A stretch of DNA of 64,000 nucleotides from positions 1,408,928 to 1,472,927 of the forward strand of contig JAYKAV010000500.1 in the NCBI GenBank assembly GCA_035582835.1, given 5' to 3'. Each line of letters opens with the position of its first letter. The first letter of the stretch is position 1. The notes under the pieces are model-generated. The model searched no databases. It saw nothing but the letters and a program-made list of their open reading frames with translations, and was not told where the DNA came from. A program made the position numbers and the translations under genes. This DNA is from Phoebastria nigripes. Lineage: Eukaryota > Chordata > Aves > Procellariiformes > Diomedeidae. This document shows, piece after piece, positions 41,767-53,354 of this stretch.

Positions 41767-44700
41767 TCAAAGAAACTGGAGATTCCTCCCTTTTCTTACT
41801 GCATGATTCATACTATGTTGTGGATAAATTGCCATTTGAACTGTGAGAAGTTAATGTAAATGTGACGTTCAACATTTGTTTCCTTTCTACACTTTTTCTA
41901 CATAACCTAGATCTGCTCATTAGTTTATAGCCCTTATGCATATGATACTGAGGAAACTGGTTAACAGTAATATTTGTGGAGAAAGCCAGTGATTTCATAA
42001 TAAGAAAGGTCTATGACCCTGGAGAGGAGATGCATGTTAGGGACAGAGGCATTTAGGTTAGTATTGATCTTAAATAATTAAAACTAAAGGTGCTTACGAG
42101 ACAGTTTTATTTTATTTTTTTTGAAGTGTGAGAATAAAACATTTACATTTGTTTGTAAGTATTGCAGTGCCAAATTTCAAGTCTAGACCATGATTGGCAA
42201 ACATGTGTTGTTCATTCTGTTCTGTTTATTTATGTTTTGCATGAGGCATAAATGTGCTATGCTCCATTGTCCATCTGGAATAATTAAGCACTCCTTTAGT
42301 TAATTATCCCGCCTCAGCAAGAATCTATGATATACAGTTCTAGCCTGAACCATCGGAAGTCCTGAAACGTGCACCAAGTGGAGAAAAAAAAAGTATGAAA
42401 GAGATCACAATGGGAGGTTTAGATATGTTGAGCTGGAGTCCAACCCAAGTCCTGCAGGTTNCACACTGATGGGACTCCTGTATTTACAATAAATACTCCA
42501 ATTAACCTATTAGTGCAAATGTAAGAACAAGTAGTACACAAATTGAAGGGAATGTCCCAGCTGAAGTCTGAATGTCTCAGATGCTGAAGTTTGAGCATAT
42601 GTCATATAGGTTTTCGTAGGGCATAAAATATCATAAATAATAATAGTATAGTTATAAATATTGCCTGGTGATAATTATAATGTGGAGAGGCAGACAAGTA
42701 CGGTCATGGCTCTTAGTGGAGAAAACTTCATGGGGAAAATTTGCCAGGGTAATATCAGTAATTATAGGGTGTGTTCAAAATAGAGCTCATGGGGAAAGAT
42801 TGGCAGGATAGGCACTTTCTTAAATAAATACCTTTAATATATTGACCATAATAGCTGAAAACAAGTCCAAAGCGTTGGTTAATCCGACTCCTCCAGGCTG
42901 AGGACTGGTACCAGGCCAGCGCTGCAGAGTCTCCCGTGGGGCTCAGCACCTTCTGCAGGACCGTGGGACTCTCTGGGACTCCTGCCCTGGGGGGGGCCAG
43001 AGCGGAGCCCCGGCAGCCTCAGCACCCAGGGAGAGAGCAGCCCCGCCGAGTGCTGGGGGCACCACGGCCGCAGCAGAGGGGCGTCCTGCTGGGGAGCCCC
43101 GCGCACAGCTGCCCACCCTTCGCTGACGGAGAAAGGTCCTCCTTGTGTCCNGGAGGGGTGGATGGCAAGGATCAGATGATAGGTCCAAGGGAAAAAATAA
43201 GATCACGTTCCTCCTCAGCGTGCAAATGTGGACCAAGTGTGTTAGAGCTTTCTTGAGAAAACACAGTTTTATCTGCAAGATAACTGTGTGCATTTTCACT
43301 CTGTGGAGGCAAGGAAAGCACTGGGGGAGAAGGCTCTGTGTGTGCAGTGCAGGAGAGCAAAGCGCAGACCCAAGGCAAACCCTTCCCGCTGCTGCGCGGT
43401 GGCAGACCTGCTGTCTGCCGCACACGCAGCCCTTTGCGAGTGAAGGGACAGATGTCTCTGCGAGGACACCGGGGTGACACTCCCCTCCCTGCAGGTTCCC
43501 ATCTCCTCCCTCTGTGGTGGCAGCCTGAACTGCTGGCTGCCATGCCCAGGGAGATGGGTCCATCGCACCCATATTCTTTTGCTAGCAACCATTCTCTCGC
43601 TTTCTGATGGGGATGTGGATTTTCAGTTGAAGGTTGTGAGCCCCTGGATATGTTTTGAAAGTGGAAGAATTTTCTTTTCTTACCCATCCCCTTCAATTAT
43701 TTTTCCCTTTCCTTGTGTATCAAAATAAATAACAATTTCCTTTCTCTCTGCATGATAGCAAACATCTATAAAGAACTCAGGTGATCCTCAATGCTTGCAG
43801 AGCAGAAGGCAAGCAGATTTCATATGGCACATTATAAACATTTGTCACCACCGATCTCAATGGATTCATCAAGTTTTCCTCCCCACCCTGCTGCTGTGCT
43901 ACTTTAGAGTCATAGAAAAGCATCTTCACCATCTCAAACATACTGGGTTTATAGACTCTACACATAGGCATAACCTTGCTTCATCCCTCATTACTGGCAG
44001 GATCAAAATGACATTTTTAGTGTTTACAGGGACGTATATGAGAACTATAATATGTGACCTACAGTTTGGAGAACTGCCTTGTCCCAACTCTACCTCTGCT
44101 TCTGGGCTGAATGTTGAAAAAACAATCCATTTCCAAGGAAAGAATCAGATATCCCATTTTATAGCTGAAGTAACCATAATCTTTTGCTGATTTTTTGAAT
44201 GACTGTTTGCCACCTTTTTTTTTTTTTTCTTTTCATTGCTTCTACATACCATCTCCTCTTCCCTTGGTGTGTTGTATGATGATGCCTTAGCTGTTTGTTC
44301 TCCCATATTCTACCATCTCTGGTGCCACGTGCACGACACGGTCAAGCCCTCTGGCATGTGTAACGTTTCCCATGCCAGTGTGGGTTGCTGCTGGTCAAGG
44401 GAAGGAATGCATAGCCAATGATTTCCAGTGGGCCCGTTATATCTGGTAAAGGCCAAAGTTCATTAAAGCAAAATAAATGTCACTTTTTTTGTGGAATGAA
44501 TTACCCTACTGGAGTGTGATCATTGTGGTTTTAACCTGGGACCTGCAGTAAAAGATTATATAGCAACCTCTGACCTTTTTGATTTCTGCTTTACTCTTCT
44601 ATTGTCAAGGGAATGTCACCGATCAGGTGAAAGTAAAATGTTTAATGGGCCATATCACAGTAATATCTTACACTGAGTCAAATTGATAAACTCTTGCCAA

Positions 44701-46797
44701 AAATTCTTAGCATCTGGCACTTCCACGGAAACCACAAACAATGATTGCACATATGGGAGCTTGAAGGCTAGAGGTCATGACAGCAGTTTATTACATGCAC
44801 CTTACAGTGATCATTTTCCCTAGGAAATTAACCCCACTCTAATATAAATGCATCAAGTGAGCTCTTCACGGTGTTTCAATCATGTTGTTTTGGCTAAGCA
44901 AGGAATACATGTTAAGCTAAAGTGGTGACAAGATGCAATTAAGTAAAAGATGATTGATTAGGTTTCAGTGTTTGCTCAATAATGTTTCAAAAAGATGATT
45001 GTGAGATCAGAATTAATATGCTAGGTACTAGCTTCCTCAGAGGTCTTTATTGTGCAGTTATCAGATCTGGAACGGTGGCACATAGAGATTTCCCAGCTTT
45101 CAGAAATGGTTACGGAGCAGTGTGGCCCTCGATCCTGCTGCCGGGCTCTCGGCTGGGCAGCAGCATGTTTCCATTGCACGGTTGACTGTTGAGGGGACGA
45201 TTCCTACCATGCGCTGCTTTTCTCAGCCCCCCGTTTACCACAGCACTATGGATTAAACCCTGTATTGTAAGCAGTTAGGGGCTGGTGGTAAATATGTTTC
45301 ACAGTCATGACATGGAAGACAATTATGTTGCTGTAAGTAAAGCGTGGTGGTTGCAATCACTAGGATTGAAACACCATCCTAGACATTTTGATCTCCTTTT
45401 CTTCTTTAAACTCTGTCATCAAAAACATCCAGATCACTTGGCTCAGTTGCTGCTAACCGTGCCTGAGATGTGACTCACGTGAGTCTCACGATGGCTGCTG
45501 AGTGGATTTTTCAGACCCACCCTGCACAAGACAGATGAGTATTACCAGGTCNGTTGAAGGGGTCATTGCCGCTCTGTCAGCAGCAACTCAGCCACCTCGC
45601 TGCGTCGTCATTGCATGGGGAAGATCCTTCATGCCGGCAAACCTTCCAGGGATGATGTGAACCCACTTACCTCTTCCTACTGTGCTCAGGACTCCCCTCC
45701 AGTTTCCTTAAGGATCACAAGTATGTCCCAAGCCACTGCCCCAGGTGCCCCAGGGAACCCGGCTCTGTGATGCTGCTAGAGATGCTGCAAGCTGGGCTTT
45801 GCGAGAGCACCTCTTTGAACCGTGTCATAATAATTCTGGTTGTCCCCAAAAGTCACTAGAAATTAACAGCAGAATCTAGAGGAAGGAAAGGGTTCTTACA
45901 AGCCTGGAGCTTGGTCACAACAGTGAAAGGACAGAGAGGCTACTGAAGCACATCAAAGCCATGGGAGCTGGAGCCACAGTACCCAAAGTCTCAAGTGCTC
46001 AGCATAGTGCTTCACACAATCCCATGCCCAAACCACGTCATGCATTTCTGAACAGCAGACACTCCCTGTGTCTGCAGGTCCATCTCCAGCCCGCCCTCCT
46101 CACCCTGGTGGCACGAGACAGCCGACTGCCGCATGCACAGCAGCGCGGCCAGGGCTTCAGGCATCTGTTCTCTCTGGTTAGGGGGGTACTTGGGCACTTG
46201 CTTACCTCTTGGCAGGTGCCTGAAGTCTTTTAGCTTTGGTGGGATTTAAGTGCGGTCTTGCTCATTTGAGGCCTGTCTGAATAAACTGACAACCATTTGC
46301 CCTCCTCAAGGATGCAGCCCAGGTCCCCTTGGTTCTGCACACCCTGTTTCTGCTCAGCAGTGACTGTGAAGGGACTGCCAGATACTTTGCATTGGGAACT
46401 CTGTTTTTAAGTGAACACCCTATTTTTTAGCTGTGTATGGCTGTATTACTTGTATATTTATATATTCTGTATTTATGTTATCGAAATGTAGTATTTTGTA
46501 GCTGTCTGTTACAATTTGTTTAACTTGTAAAAAATATGACTATGCTCTCTCATACTTAACCAGCTGCCTCTCACCGTAGATTCTCTCCTCCTTTCCCTCT
46601 GTGTTGGTAACAAACCACCATAATGTATGTAGATCGGATTTTTTTTTTTTTTAATTTAATTACTTGTCATTGTTAAGTTATTTATTAGTGTTTTTAAATT
46701 TCATTTCACTGCATTTTTTTTTTTCTGCCACCATTGCCTGGCAGCTAAGATACATGAGTTTCTCATACATTATGTTCCTTCCCATGTGCACGTGCGT

Positions 46798-46818
46798 GCA
46801 CACACACACACACACACA
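46798..46818. repeat. (CA)n microsatellite
   Basis: About ten CA units just upstream of the distal poly(A) signal, followed by an A-rich purine tract. Confidence 0.9.
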
Positions 46819-46873
46819 AAACAAAAACAGAAAAAGAAAAAAAAGAGAGAGATTACACTGCAGTATATTTGTA

Positions 46874-46879
46874 AATAAA
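46874..46879 (+). promoter_or_regulatory. LMX1B: Distal poly(A) signal AATAAA
   Basis: A canonical hexamer overlapping a TGTAAATA Pumilio-type site (46870-46877), followed by a T-rich then GTGTG-containing stretch (TTTTCTTTCAGTGTG), a plausible downstream element. This is my preferred end of the long LMX1B transcript. Confidence 0.5.
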
Positions 46880-46895
46880 AGCAACCTGTAAACAA

Positions 46896-47708
46896 AGCAG
46901 GATTTTCTTTCAGTGTGCAGTTCTTTCTTCGCATTTGCAGACTGAAAGTGTGTTCTCTGTATACTGGGGATGGCACAACTGTTCTCTCAGGCAGGAAAAC
47001 AAGGGGACTGTGACAGCTGAGCACTGCATTAATATTTTTAGTGGTGTGGAACAGTAGCCCAGGCTGCTCAGTGGATGCCCTTCTTTTTTCCAAGGGGAGA
47101 CACAGCAAGGGCAATGGCACGGTCTCCTTTCACACTGTTCTTTGACCTCTGCAGGTTGAGAGCTCCTCTGTAGGGATGGGGACAGTCTTTTACGCATCAT
47201 CACGGCCCTCAGCCATTTTTGCATGGACTAGTTTAGGACAGGAGAAGTCTGTAGGAATTAAAGTTGGTGCAACCAGACCAGCCACTCAGAGCTCTGTCAG
47301 GACCAAGATGTGCGTGGGGCAGGCACTTCTTGTTCCTGGCAGTGCCAGGAAGGCTTACTCTGAAGCACATGGATATGACTAGTCAACTGCAATAAGCCCA
47401 GTAGCATTTTGGGCATGCCTGGGGTCATGACAAGCCTGGGTGCACCACTCCTCTGCCACTGGCCACAGGCACAGCTATAGAAGAAACCAGGGAAGTATCT
47501 GTTCATTACAGCAAACAGCNTACACCACGAACACAGCAACTCACGGGCCCTCTGCTTCATCCATTACATAGCAGAGGTCTGGAGGATGAGCAGTGTTTCA
47601 GGTGGTGCATGAACTGCTTCGGGGGAAGACTTCAGTACTCATTGCCACTGTCTGCTGTGAAGATGTCCAAGAGCCAGATAAGCTTGTGGAGGTGTCAGAT
47701 AAGCTTGT
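46896..47708. other. Intergenic sequence before the solo LTR
   Basis: Mixed-composition unique sequence with one N at 47520. No gene, RNA or transposon recognised apart from the 21-bp duplication at its right end. Confidence 0.6.
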
Positions 47709-47718
47709 GGAGGTGTCA
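47675..47718. repeat. 21-bp perfect tandem duplication across the LTR edge
   Basis: AGATAAGCTTGTGGAGGTGTC occurs twice in direct tandem (47676-47696 and 47697-47717), and the 21-bp periodicity holds over 47675-47718. The last four bases of the second copy (TGTC) are the first bases of the LTR, so the unit contains both host flank and LTR sequence. Confidence 0.95.
47709..47713. repeat. Target-site duplication, left copy (GGAGG)
   Basis: Five bases GGAGG directly precede the LTR and match 48306-48310 after it. A 5-bp duplication is typical of ERVL-class integrations. Confidence 0.88.
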
Positions 47719-48305
47719 TGCTTTGACCCCAGCCGGCAACTGAGCCCCACACAGCCACTCGCTCGCTCCCCCCAGTGGGATGGGGGAGAGAATCAGAAGA
47801 GTAAAAGTGAGAAAACTCATGGGTGGAGATAAAGACAGTTTAATAGGTAAAGCAAAAGCCGTGCACAAGCAAAGCAAAACAAGGAATTCATTCACTCCTT
47901 CCCATCAGCAGGCAGGTGTTCAGCCATCTCCAGGAAAGCAGGGCTCCATCACACGTAACGGTGACTTGGGAAGACAAATGCCATCACTCCGAACGTCCCC
48001 CCCTTCCTCCTTCTTCCCCCAGCTTTATATGCTGAGCATGATGCCATATGGTGTGGAATATCCCTTTAGTCAGTTGGGGTCAGCTGTCCCGGCTGTGTCC
48101 CCTCCCAGCTTCTTGTGCCCCCCCAGCCTCCTCGCTGGTGGGGTGGGGTGAGGAGCGGAAAAGGCCTTGACTGTGTGTAAGCACTGCTCAGCAATAACGA
48201 AAACATCCCTGTGTTATCAACACTGTTTTCAGCACAAATCCAAAACATAGCCTCATACTAGTTTCTATGAAGAAAATTAACTCTAACCCAGCCAAAACCA
48301 GCACA
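47714..48305 (-). mobile_element. Solo LTR of an avian endogenous retrovirus (ERVL-like)
   Basis: A 592-bp element bounded by TG...CA termini and flanked by the 5-bp repeat GGAGG. Orientation is minus: read on that strand it has a TATAAA box (complement of 48024-48029), then an ATTAAA poly(A) signal (complement of 47839-47844), so U3 lies to the right and R-U5 to the left. No internal gag, pol or env sequence and no second LTR are present, so it is the product of LTR-LTR recombination. The sequence resembles an LTR family I recall as abundant in bird genomes; the family name needs a repeat-library search. It lies about 0.8 kb downstream of the distal LMX1B poly(A) signal and could act as a promoter or enhancer facing LMX1B in antisense. 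Confidence 0.88.
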
Positions 48306-48310
48306 GGAGG
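48306..48310. repeat. Target-site duplication, right copy (GGAGG)
   Basis: Direct repeat of 47709-47713 immediately after the LTR terminus GCACA. Confidence 0.88.
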
Positions 48311-50789
48311 TAAGGGCTATTTGCTGCTGTTAACAGCAGCACTCTGGGTGCAGCCTCCAACGTTCCTGCTGTTTGCCAGGGCTCAGCAGTCTGGCAAGGA
48401 AAGGCTGACTTGGTGCACCCGCTGCGCCCGTGCCCTGAGCAGCCCCCACTGGCAGCAGCCAGGGATGGGATCCTCACCCGGTGAGACGTGGTCTGGTCCT
48501 GTTGGTCCAGTTTCGTTGCAAGGGAAGCTAGACGCTGTTAATAGGGTCCCTTGAAAGTTTGCCATTAAAACTATTTTTAAGCTGAGAATTATGATTTCCA
48601 GCTAAAAGCTGTTTTTCACCTACAGAAAGCATATGCTTAGTTTTCCAGAGAAAATTTTGATTATTTTATAGAAATAAAATGTCTCAAATTGAAAATTTCT
48701 GACCAAAACCTGCTAGGTTTTCAACAGACACTGTGAGAAAAGAACATTTTCTGAAAGAGATATTCTTTAAAGGGAAGCAAAGCAGAGCAAATGCAGGTGT
48801 GGAAAGTGAACCAGCTCCAGAACTAGGCAGCCAGATAAGCTAGGCCAAGGTTTTTAACCACTTTTTCTCTGCTTAAGTGACAGAGAAGTGGCCATGTGGT
48901 TATTATTTTATTATCTTAACCAATGCCATTTATCCTAAAGTGAAAAGCCAGCGGTATTGCTGACCTGGAGAAGCAGCACAAGAAGAGAGGCGCAGAGCTG
49001 CAGCGGAATGAGGAAAGCCCAGCNGTCCATCTCGCTGCCGCCCGGCGCTCTGGGCCTCTCCTGAGCAGGGCCTGCTCCTCAGGCTGGCTGTGCATGGGGA
49101 CAGGGAGCCAACCCAAACAGCCGGCCTTGGCAGAGGAACTGTGCTGCTCTGCTGGTCCCTGCCACAGAGGCTTCACACTGGAAAACAGAGTGCTAGTATC
49201 CTCAGTGTTTGGGCTCAGAAAGTCCTCTCTGCTGCCAGTTGTTTCTGTACAGGCAGCACACAGGGACCAAGCTAGCGTTACAGCCCTGTCCAAGGACCAC
49301 GTCCCTGCNGGTCCCCAAGCATCCCACATTGCCCGGCATGGTCAGCAGGTCTGTGCGGTCATGGGGCGTTGCCAGGACGGATGGCAGGAGCGCAGCCAGC
49401 AGCCCCAGAGAGTCAGCTCCATTGTCCAAAGAGGCACATGTTGTATTTGCATGCCTCAGAAATTATCCTCTCCTCACATGCTGCTGTACAGGCTCCTGCT
49501 GAAGCTGCACTTGGTATTTCCAGCGACTGAACCACAGCAGATCTGTCTGGAGNGAGAAGCAGGGCCCTATGCCGGAGCCGAGATGGCTGGTCTGCCTTTC
49601 TGGCCAGGCGAGGGTTGCAGGCGGCAGACACGTGCTGCAGGCAGGCAGGCCAGCCCAGGCGCTTGCCGGGCACCGTCTGTAGGCCACAGACCGGCACAGA
49701 TGGCTGCCAGGCCCTGGTGCAAGCCCGGAGCGTCTGCTGTGCCCAAACCACCACCAGCACTGCCCCGGCACTGGCTGACGTGGCAGAAGCCCTGGCAAAA
49801 CAGCATGTGGCAGCTGTGGTGATTTCAGAGGGATCTAACAGGATCTTTTCCTGGGGCAAAACGCATGCAAGGGGAGCCGCATGCTAAAACAGACTAATGT
49901 GTATAAGTGTTACCAATAGATTATAAAGTATTCATCTAGTAATGGCAAATTTGAGACCAATATAAAATGATAGATACATGCTGGTGTCTCTTGGGCCATG
50001 TAAACATGAACATGAACTTCAGCTNAGGTTTGATCTGGTCACATCTGATTACTCATTGCCATTCCCCAGGGCCAGAGATACTACATTTCTTTTCTATGCC
50101 TCAGGCATAAAGTCACAATTTCTATTTTTCATTAAAAATCAAAACATACAGTTTTACAGCTAATCTGATGCCACCAAAAGGGGCAGCCCCGTTTCCACCC
50201 CTCGCTGCCAGTCACACCATTTCAGCACGTCCTTTGCAGCCCTTACGCAGCAGGGTGAGTTCATCTGGCTTGAAAAATAGTCCATTAAGGATCAAAATGA
50301 CAGCGTTTTCCCCGGAACAGCTGCTTAATCTGACTTGCGCTATAGGCACAGGGCTGCAAGAGTCAATGAGAGAAAGGGAATGCACTGGGGAACTGGGGCT
50401 GGGCTGAAGGAACCGCAACTGCCCTTTCCCACGGCAAGCCACAGTTTTACCAGTGGGGAAGTGGGGCACCCCAGGTGGAGGATGTCAGAGAACCACTGGG
50501 TCTTTCCGACTGCAGTTTGCAACATCATGCAGGGCACAATACATCAAGAGGCGGTAGCTCAATGACATAATAAAAATTGGTCATGTTTAAAACTTTTTTT
50601 CAGTGTTTAGTTCCTAAGGATACGCACATAACTGTTGAGCATGGATCTCTCTGCTAAAACTCTCTCCAAAGTAAGGGAGGATACATAGCCCTGACTTCGA
50701 CCTGAAGGCCTGATCAATAAAGCATCTTTGTTCCCAGCCGGCACCTTCTTTCCCTTTTGCTGTCCAGCTCCAAATTGCATCATCCTGTA

Positions 50790-50960
50790 CCCCTCATGCT
50801 TGTTATTGGTGGAATGTCACTAAGGAAAAATGAATTGCCATTAGCAATTGGTTTCACCTAAGTCGGAGTTAGCTACTCAAATATTCATGCTCTGCGTGCA
50901 TCTAATATTTATGAAGGAAGAATTACTGAGTTGCCCATAGCCATTTCTGAATCTCCCAAA
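50790..50960. promoter_or_regulatory. Candidate conserved non-coding element downstream of LMX1B
   Basis: A compact non-repetitive stretch containing GCCATTAGCAATTGG, AAATATTCATGC (octamer-like) and TCTAATATTTATG. Motif density resembles neural or limb enhancers, but this is judged only from texture. Confidence 0.18.
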
Positions 50961-52284
50961 AAAGATAGGTGAAAGGGATCAGCAAAAAAGAAAAAAAAAA
51001 AAAAAGATGATTAATACATTTGGGGCTTGGTGTTCTGCATTGTTTGTGCTGTGTTTCTCTTTGGTGTCAGTGAGACAGAATGAAGACTGATTTATATGCC
51101 ACAGCTGTAGCAAACAAAAGAAGAAGCGACCAGGGAAATGGCTAGAGGTAAAAATGCCGGTGCAAAGGGCTAAAGGCCTGCACCTGGGTACTGCTTCCCA
51201 TGCAGTCTACCCCCCCTTGGAGCACCTTGTAAAATCAGATTATCTGCTGGACACAGGAGTTCAAACAGCCCTTCAAAAGATTTGTCTTAATAATTGCTGC
51301 CTTATCTTAACTTCTGTTTTTTTATCAGCCAAACTGCTGCTGGGAGGCAGATCCTGAGGATAAGGTGCTGTCACTCTTAATTATTATTACCTCTTATAAT
51401 GAAAACACATTTGTTCATCCTTCTGTGCACTTGGAAATGGTGTAACTAATGAATATCTAGTGTTTTATCAATATTTTCAATAACATAAAAGAAACATTAT
51501 GAGTATGGCCCCATAAAATGATTGTACATTAAATGCTATTAAATAAATAGCATACTTGCTTCTCATTTATTTATATTCAAATATAAACCAATTAGTAAGA
51601 ATTAAACACATTTTTACATTCTCAGAAAACCGTTCTTTCCTGAAAACCAAATTTTGCAGTTGAGATGCTGTGGGGCTATTTTCCATCACAGAAGGAACAT
51701 GGTAATTAGCACTAGAACCGGCAGGTACATTCTGAAATGAGAGAGAGGATAGAGAATGCTATTTCTTTGTTTACTTATGATGGGAAAACAAAACAATTCT
51801 CTTTGAAAGCCCACTAACGAATTTGGCTTGTAGTATTTATCAAAGCAATAGCCACCATTTGCATTCTCAAACTGTTTTTTCTCGTACTTTGAGAACTAAA
51901 TATTAATTACTCAGAGGAAGTGAAAGCACACTGTCGGTTGTACCTGTGGAAGAGCTTAAATTCAGAAATGATCGGCACATATCCATCTCCTTGGCCTGCA
52001 GGTCCTCACCTGGGTCTGACAGTTCCCACCGATGGTGGCTGGGGTTGGACTCACTGGTCATTGCCAGCTCGTCAGTGCACTGCGCTGAGCCCCAGGGTTT
52101 TGGCATNGCTGCTTCTGCAGACCACAGGCTCTTTGAGTATCACACAGTGAGCAAGACATGATATTAGACATGAGCAGAGCTGCGCCGCAAACTGCAGAGG
52201 AAAGAAAATAATACTGAGCAGAGAATTATGTAAAACACAACATGAATTACAGCAATGCACACTTTGCTGGCTCTTGATAGAGTA

Positions 52285-52343
52285 TTTGCTCTTCTCTACC
52301 CTCTGGATTTACCCTTTTGCTCTTCTCTACCCTCTGGATTTAC
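52285..52343. repeat. Tandem duplication, 31-bp period
   Basis: A 28-bp segment beginning TTTGCTCTTCTCTACC is repeated exactly at 52285-52312 and 52316-52343, separated by 3 bases. Confidence 0.95.
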
Positions 52344-53021
52344 ATTAACTGATAATCTTTTGACCTTTAGTTAACAAGACGGCATCACATTCTCTCTTCT
52401 TTACCAAAAAGAGGAAATGGAGTGATATTTTTGTATGCCTTTGGGATGGTGTGTCTACAAGGAACTATGCAGGGGACTAACACAACATCTGCTCGCTCAG
52501 AAATCTTCCTGCCCACCACTTGTGCCAGCTAGTCACCAATTAACTGGTAGTGAATGTGAGATCCATTCCTAGCAGCAGCAGATGAGGGTTTGATTAGACC
52601 CTGGCATAGTCAGACAATGTCCAAAGAAAAAAGGATTTTGGAAGACAGGCAGATAAAAGCAATGCTTTTATGACAAGCATTTAATAGCTGACACCAAGAG
52701 CGACAGGCTGGAGCTGTGAGCAGAGCCCAGAAGCCTGGCTCCAGTGCTTAAGCCACTCAGGTCGTCTGTCAGCGACACAGATTTTTCTCATTGTCTTGTG
52801 CTTGTGTGTCCCTCCCCTTCCAAAAAAATCGTTCCGTATGCTGTGATATTTTACTTCTAAAAAGGCTTATTCAGAATTCAAGTGTTTTTTTCAGAGTTGA
52901 GCCATTTTTCCATACAAATTACTGTAGAAAAGGGTAAGGCACTGAAGGATTTCTTACAGCTTTCTACCTGAAATATTATTTCCTGCATAAACAATCAACC
53001 TCCTTTTGGAGTATCAGGACT

Positions 53022-53354
53022 ATGACAGCCTCAACACAGTTCTTCCCAAAAATACTTTTAGCTCTTCCACTGCTTCAGTTCAGTGTTCAAGACATTGTTT
53101 TGGGAACTGTGAAGAGACAGAGGCGACAAAATGGAGTTGAGAAGCTAGGTAATGGTAGTGGCCGAAAGACACGGAGTCACAAGGAAGATGACGGTGACCA
53201 GGATGATGGAGATCTAAAGAAGTTATTTTCCTCACGCAATGAGGATGCCTTCTGGTCCTCTGGAGGACAGGACCGAGGACAGAGTGGCTTCAGGGAGCTT
53301 GTGTTGCCTCCTTCCCACAGTCAGAAATGCACATTAGCTTTGTGCAATTGCTGA
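53022..53354 (+). other. Unassigned 110-codon open frame
   Basis: An ATG-initiated frame with a hydrophobic start (ILLALPLLQF), then a basic stretch (KRQRRQNG) and an Asp/Lys-rich middle (HKEDDGDQDDGDLKK). The N-terminus could pass as a signal peptide. I recognise no family, and frames of this length are expected by chance in 64 kb. A splice-donor-like AAGCTAGGTAATGG lies inside it. Listed because it is one of the few long frames here outside a GC-rich patch. Confidence 0.12.

Larger units (their letters stand above)
41293..46895 (+). other. LMX1B: Probable LMX1B 3' UTR (long form)
   Basis: Sequence after the stop is AU-rich with many ATTTA and poly(T) tracts. AATAAA hexamers occur at 41761, 42133, 42488, 43724, 44472 and 46874. 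The T-rich block at 46380-46880, with TGTATATTTATA, TTATTTATTAG and a final TGTAAATAAA, has the texture of a conserved distal 3' UTR end. I infer that the longest transcript ends just after 46874. A GC-rich patch at 42950-43600 argues for caution, and proximal sites could give much shorter UTRs. Long 3' UTRs are usual for developmental transcription factors. Confidence 0.45.
48311..53020. other. Intergenic block, GC-rich then AT-rich
   Basis: 48950-49870 is GC-rich, with several long overlapping open frames on both strands (the longest 242 codons at 49094-49822) that include N positions; none resembles a known protein. From 49900 the sequence turns AT-rich, with a poly(A) run at 50991-51005, a candidate conserved stretch at 50790-50960 and a 31-bp-period duplication at 52285-52343. 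No gene recognised. Confidence 0.6.

Noticed and set aside
49094..49822. 242-codon open frame on the + strand with overlapping minus-strand frames
   Set aside because: It lies in GC-rich DNA where several frames on both strands are open at once, contains N positions, and has no recognisable motif.
52025..52070. GGTTGGACTCACTGGTC resembling a CR1 3' motif
   Set aside because: The flanking CR1 signature (TCTTTTCCAACC and octamer tail) is absent, so the match is too short.
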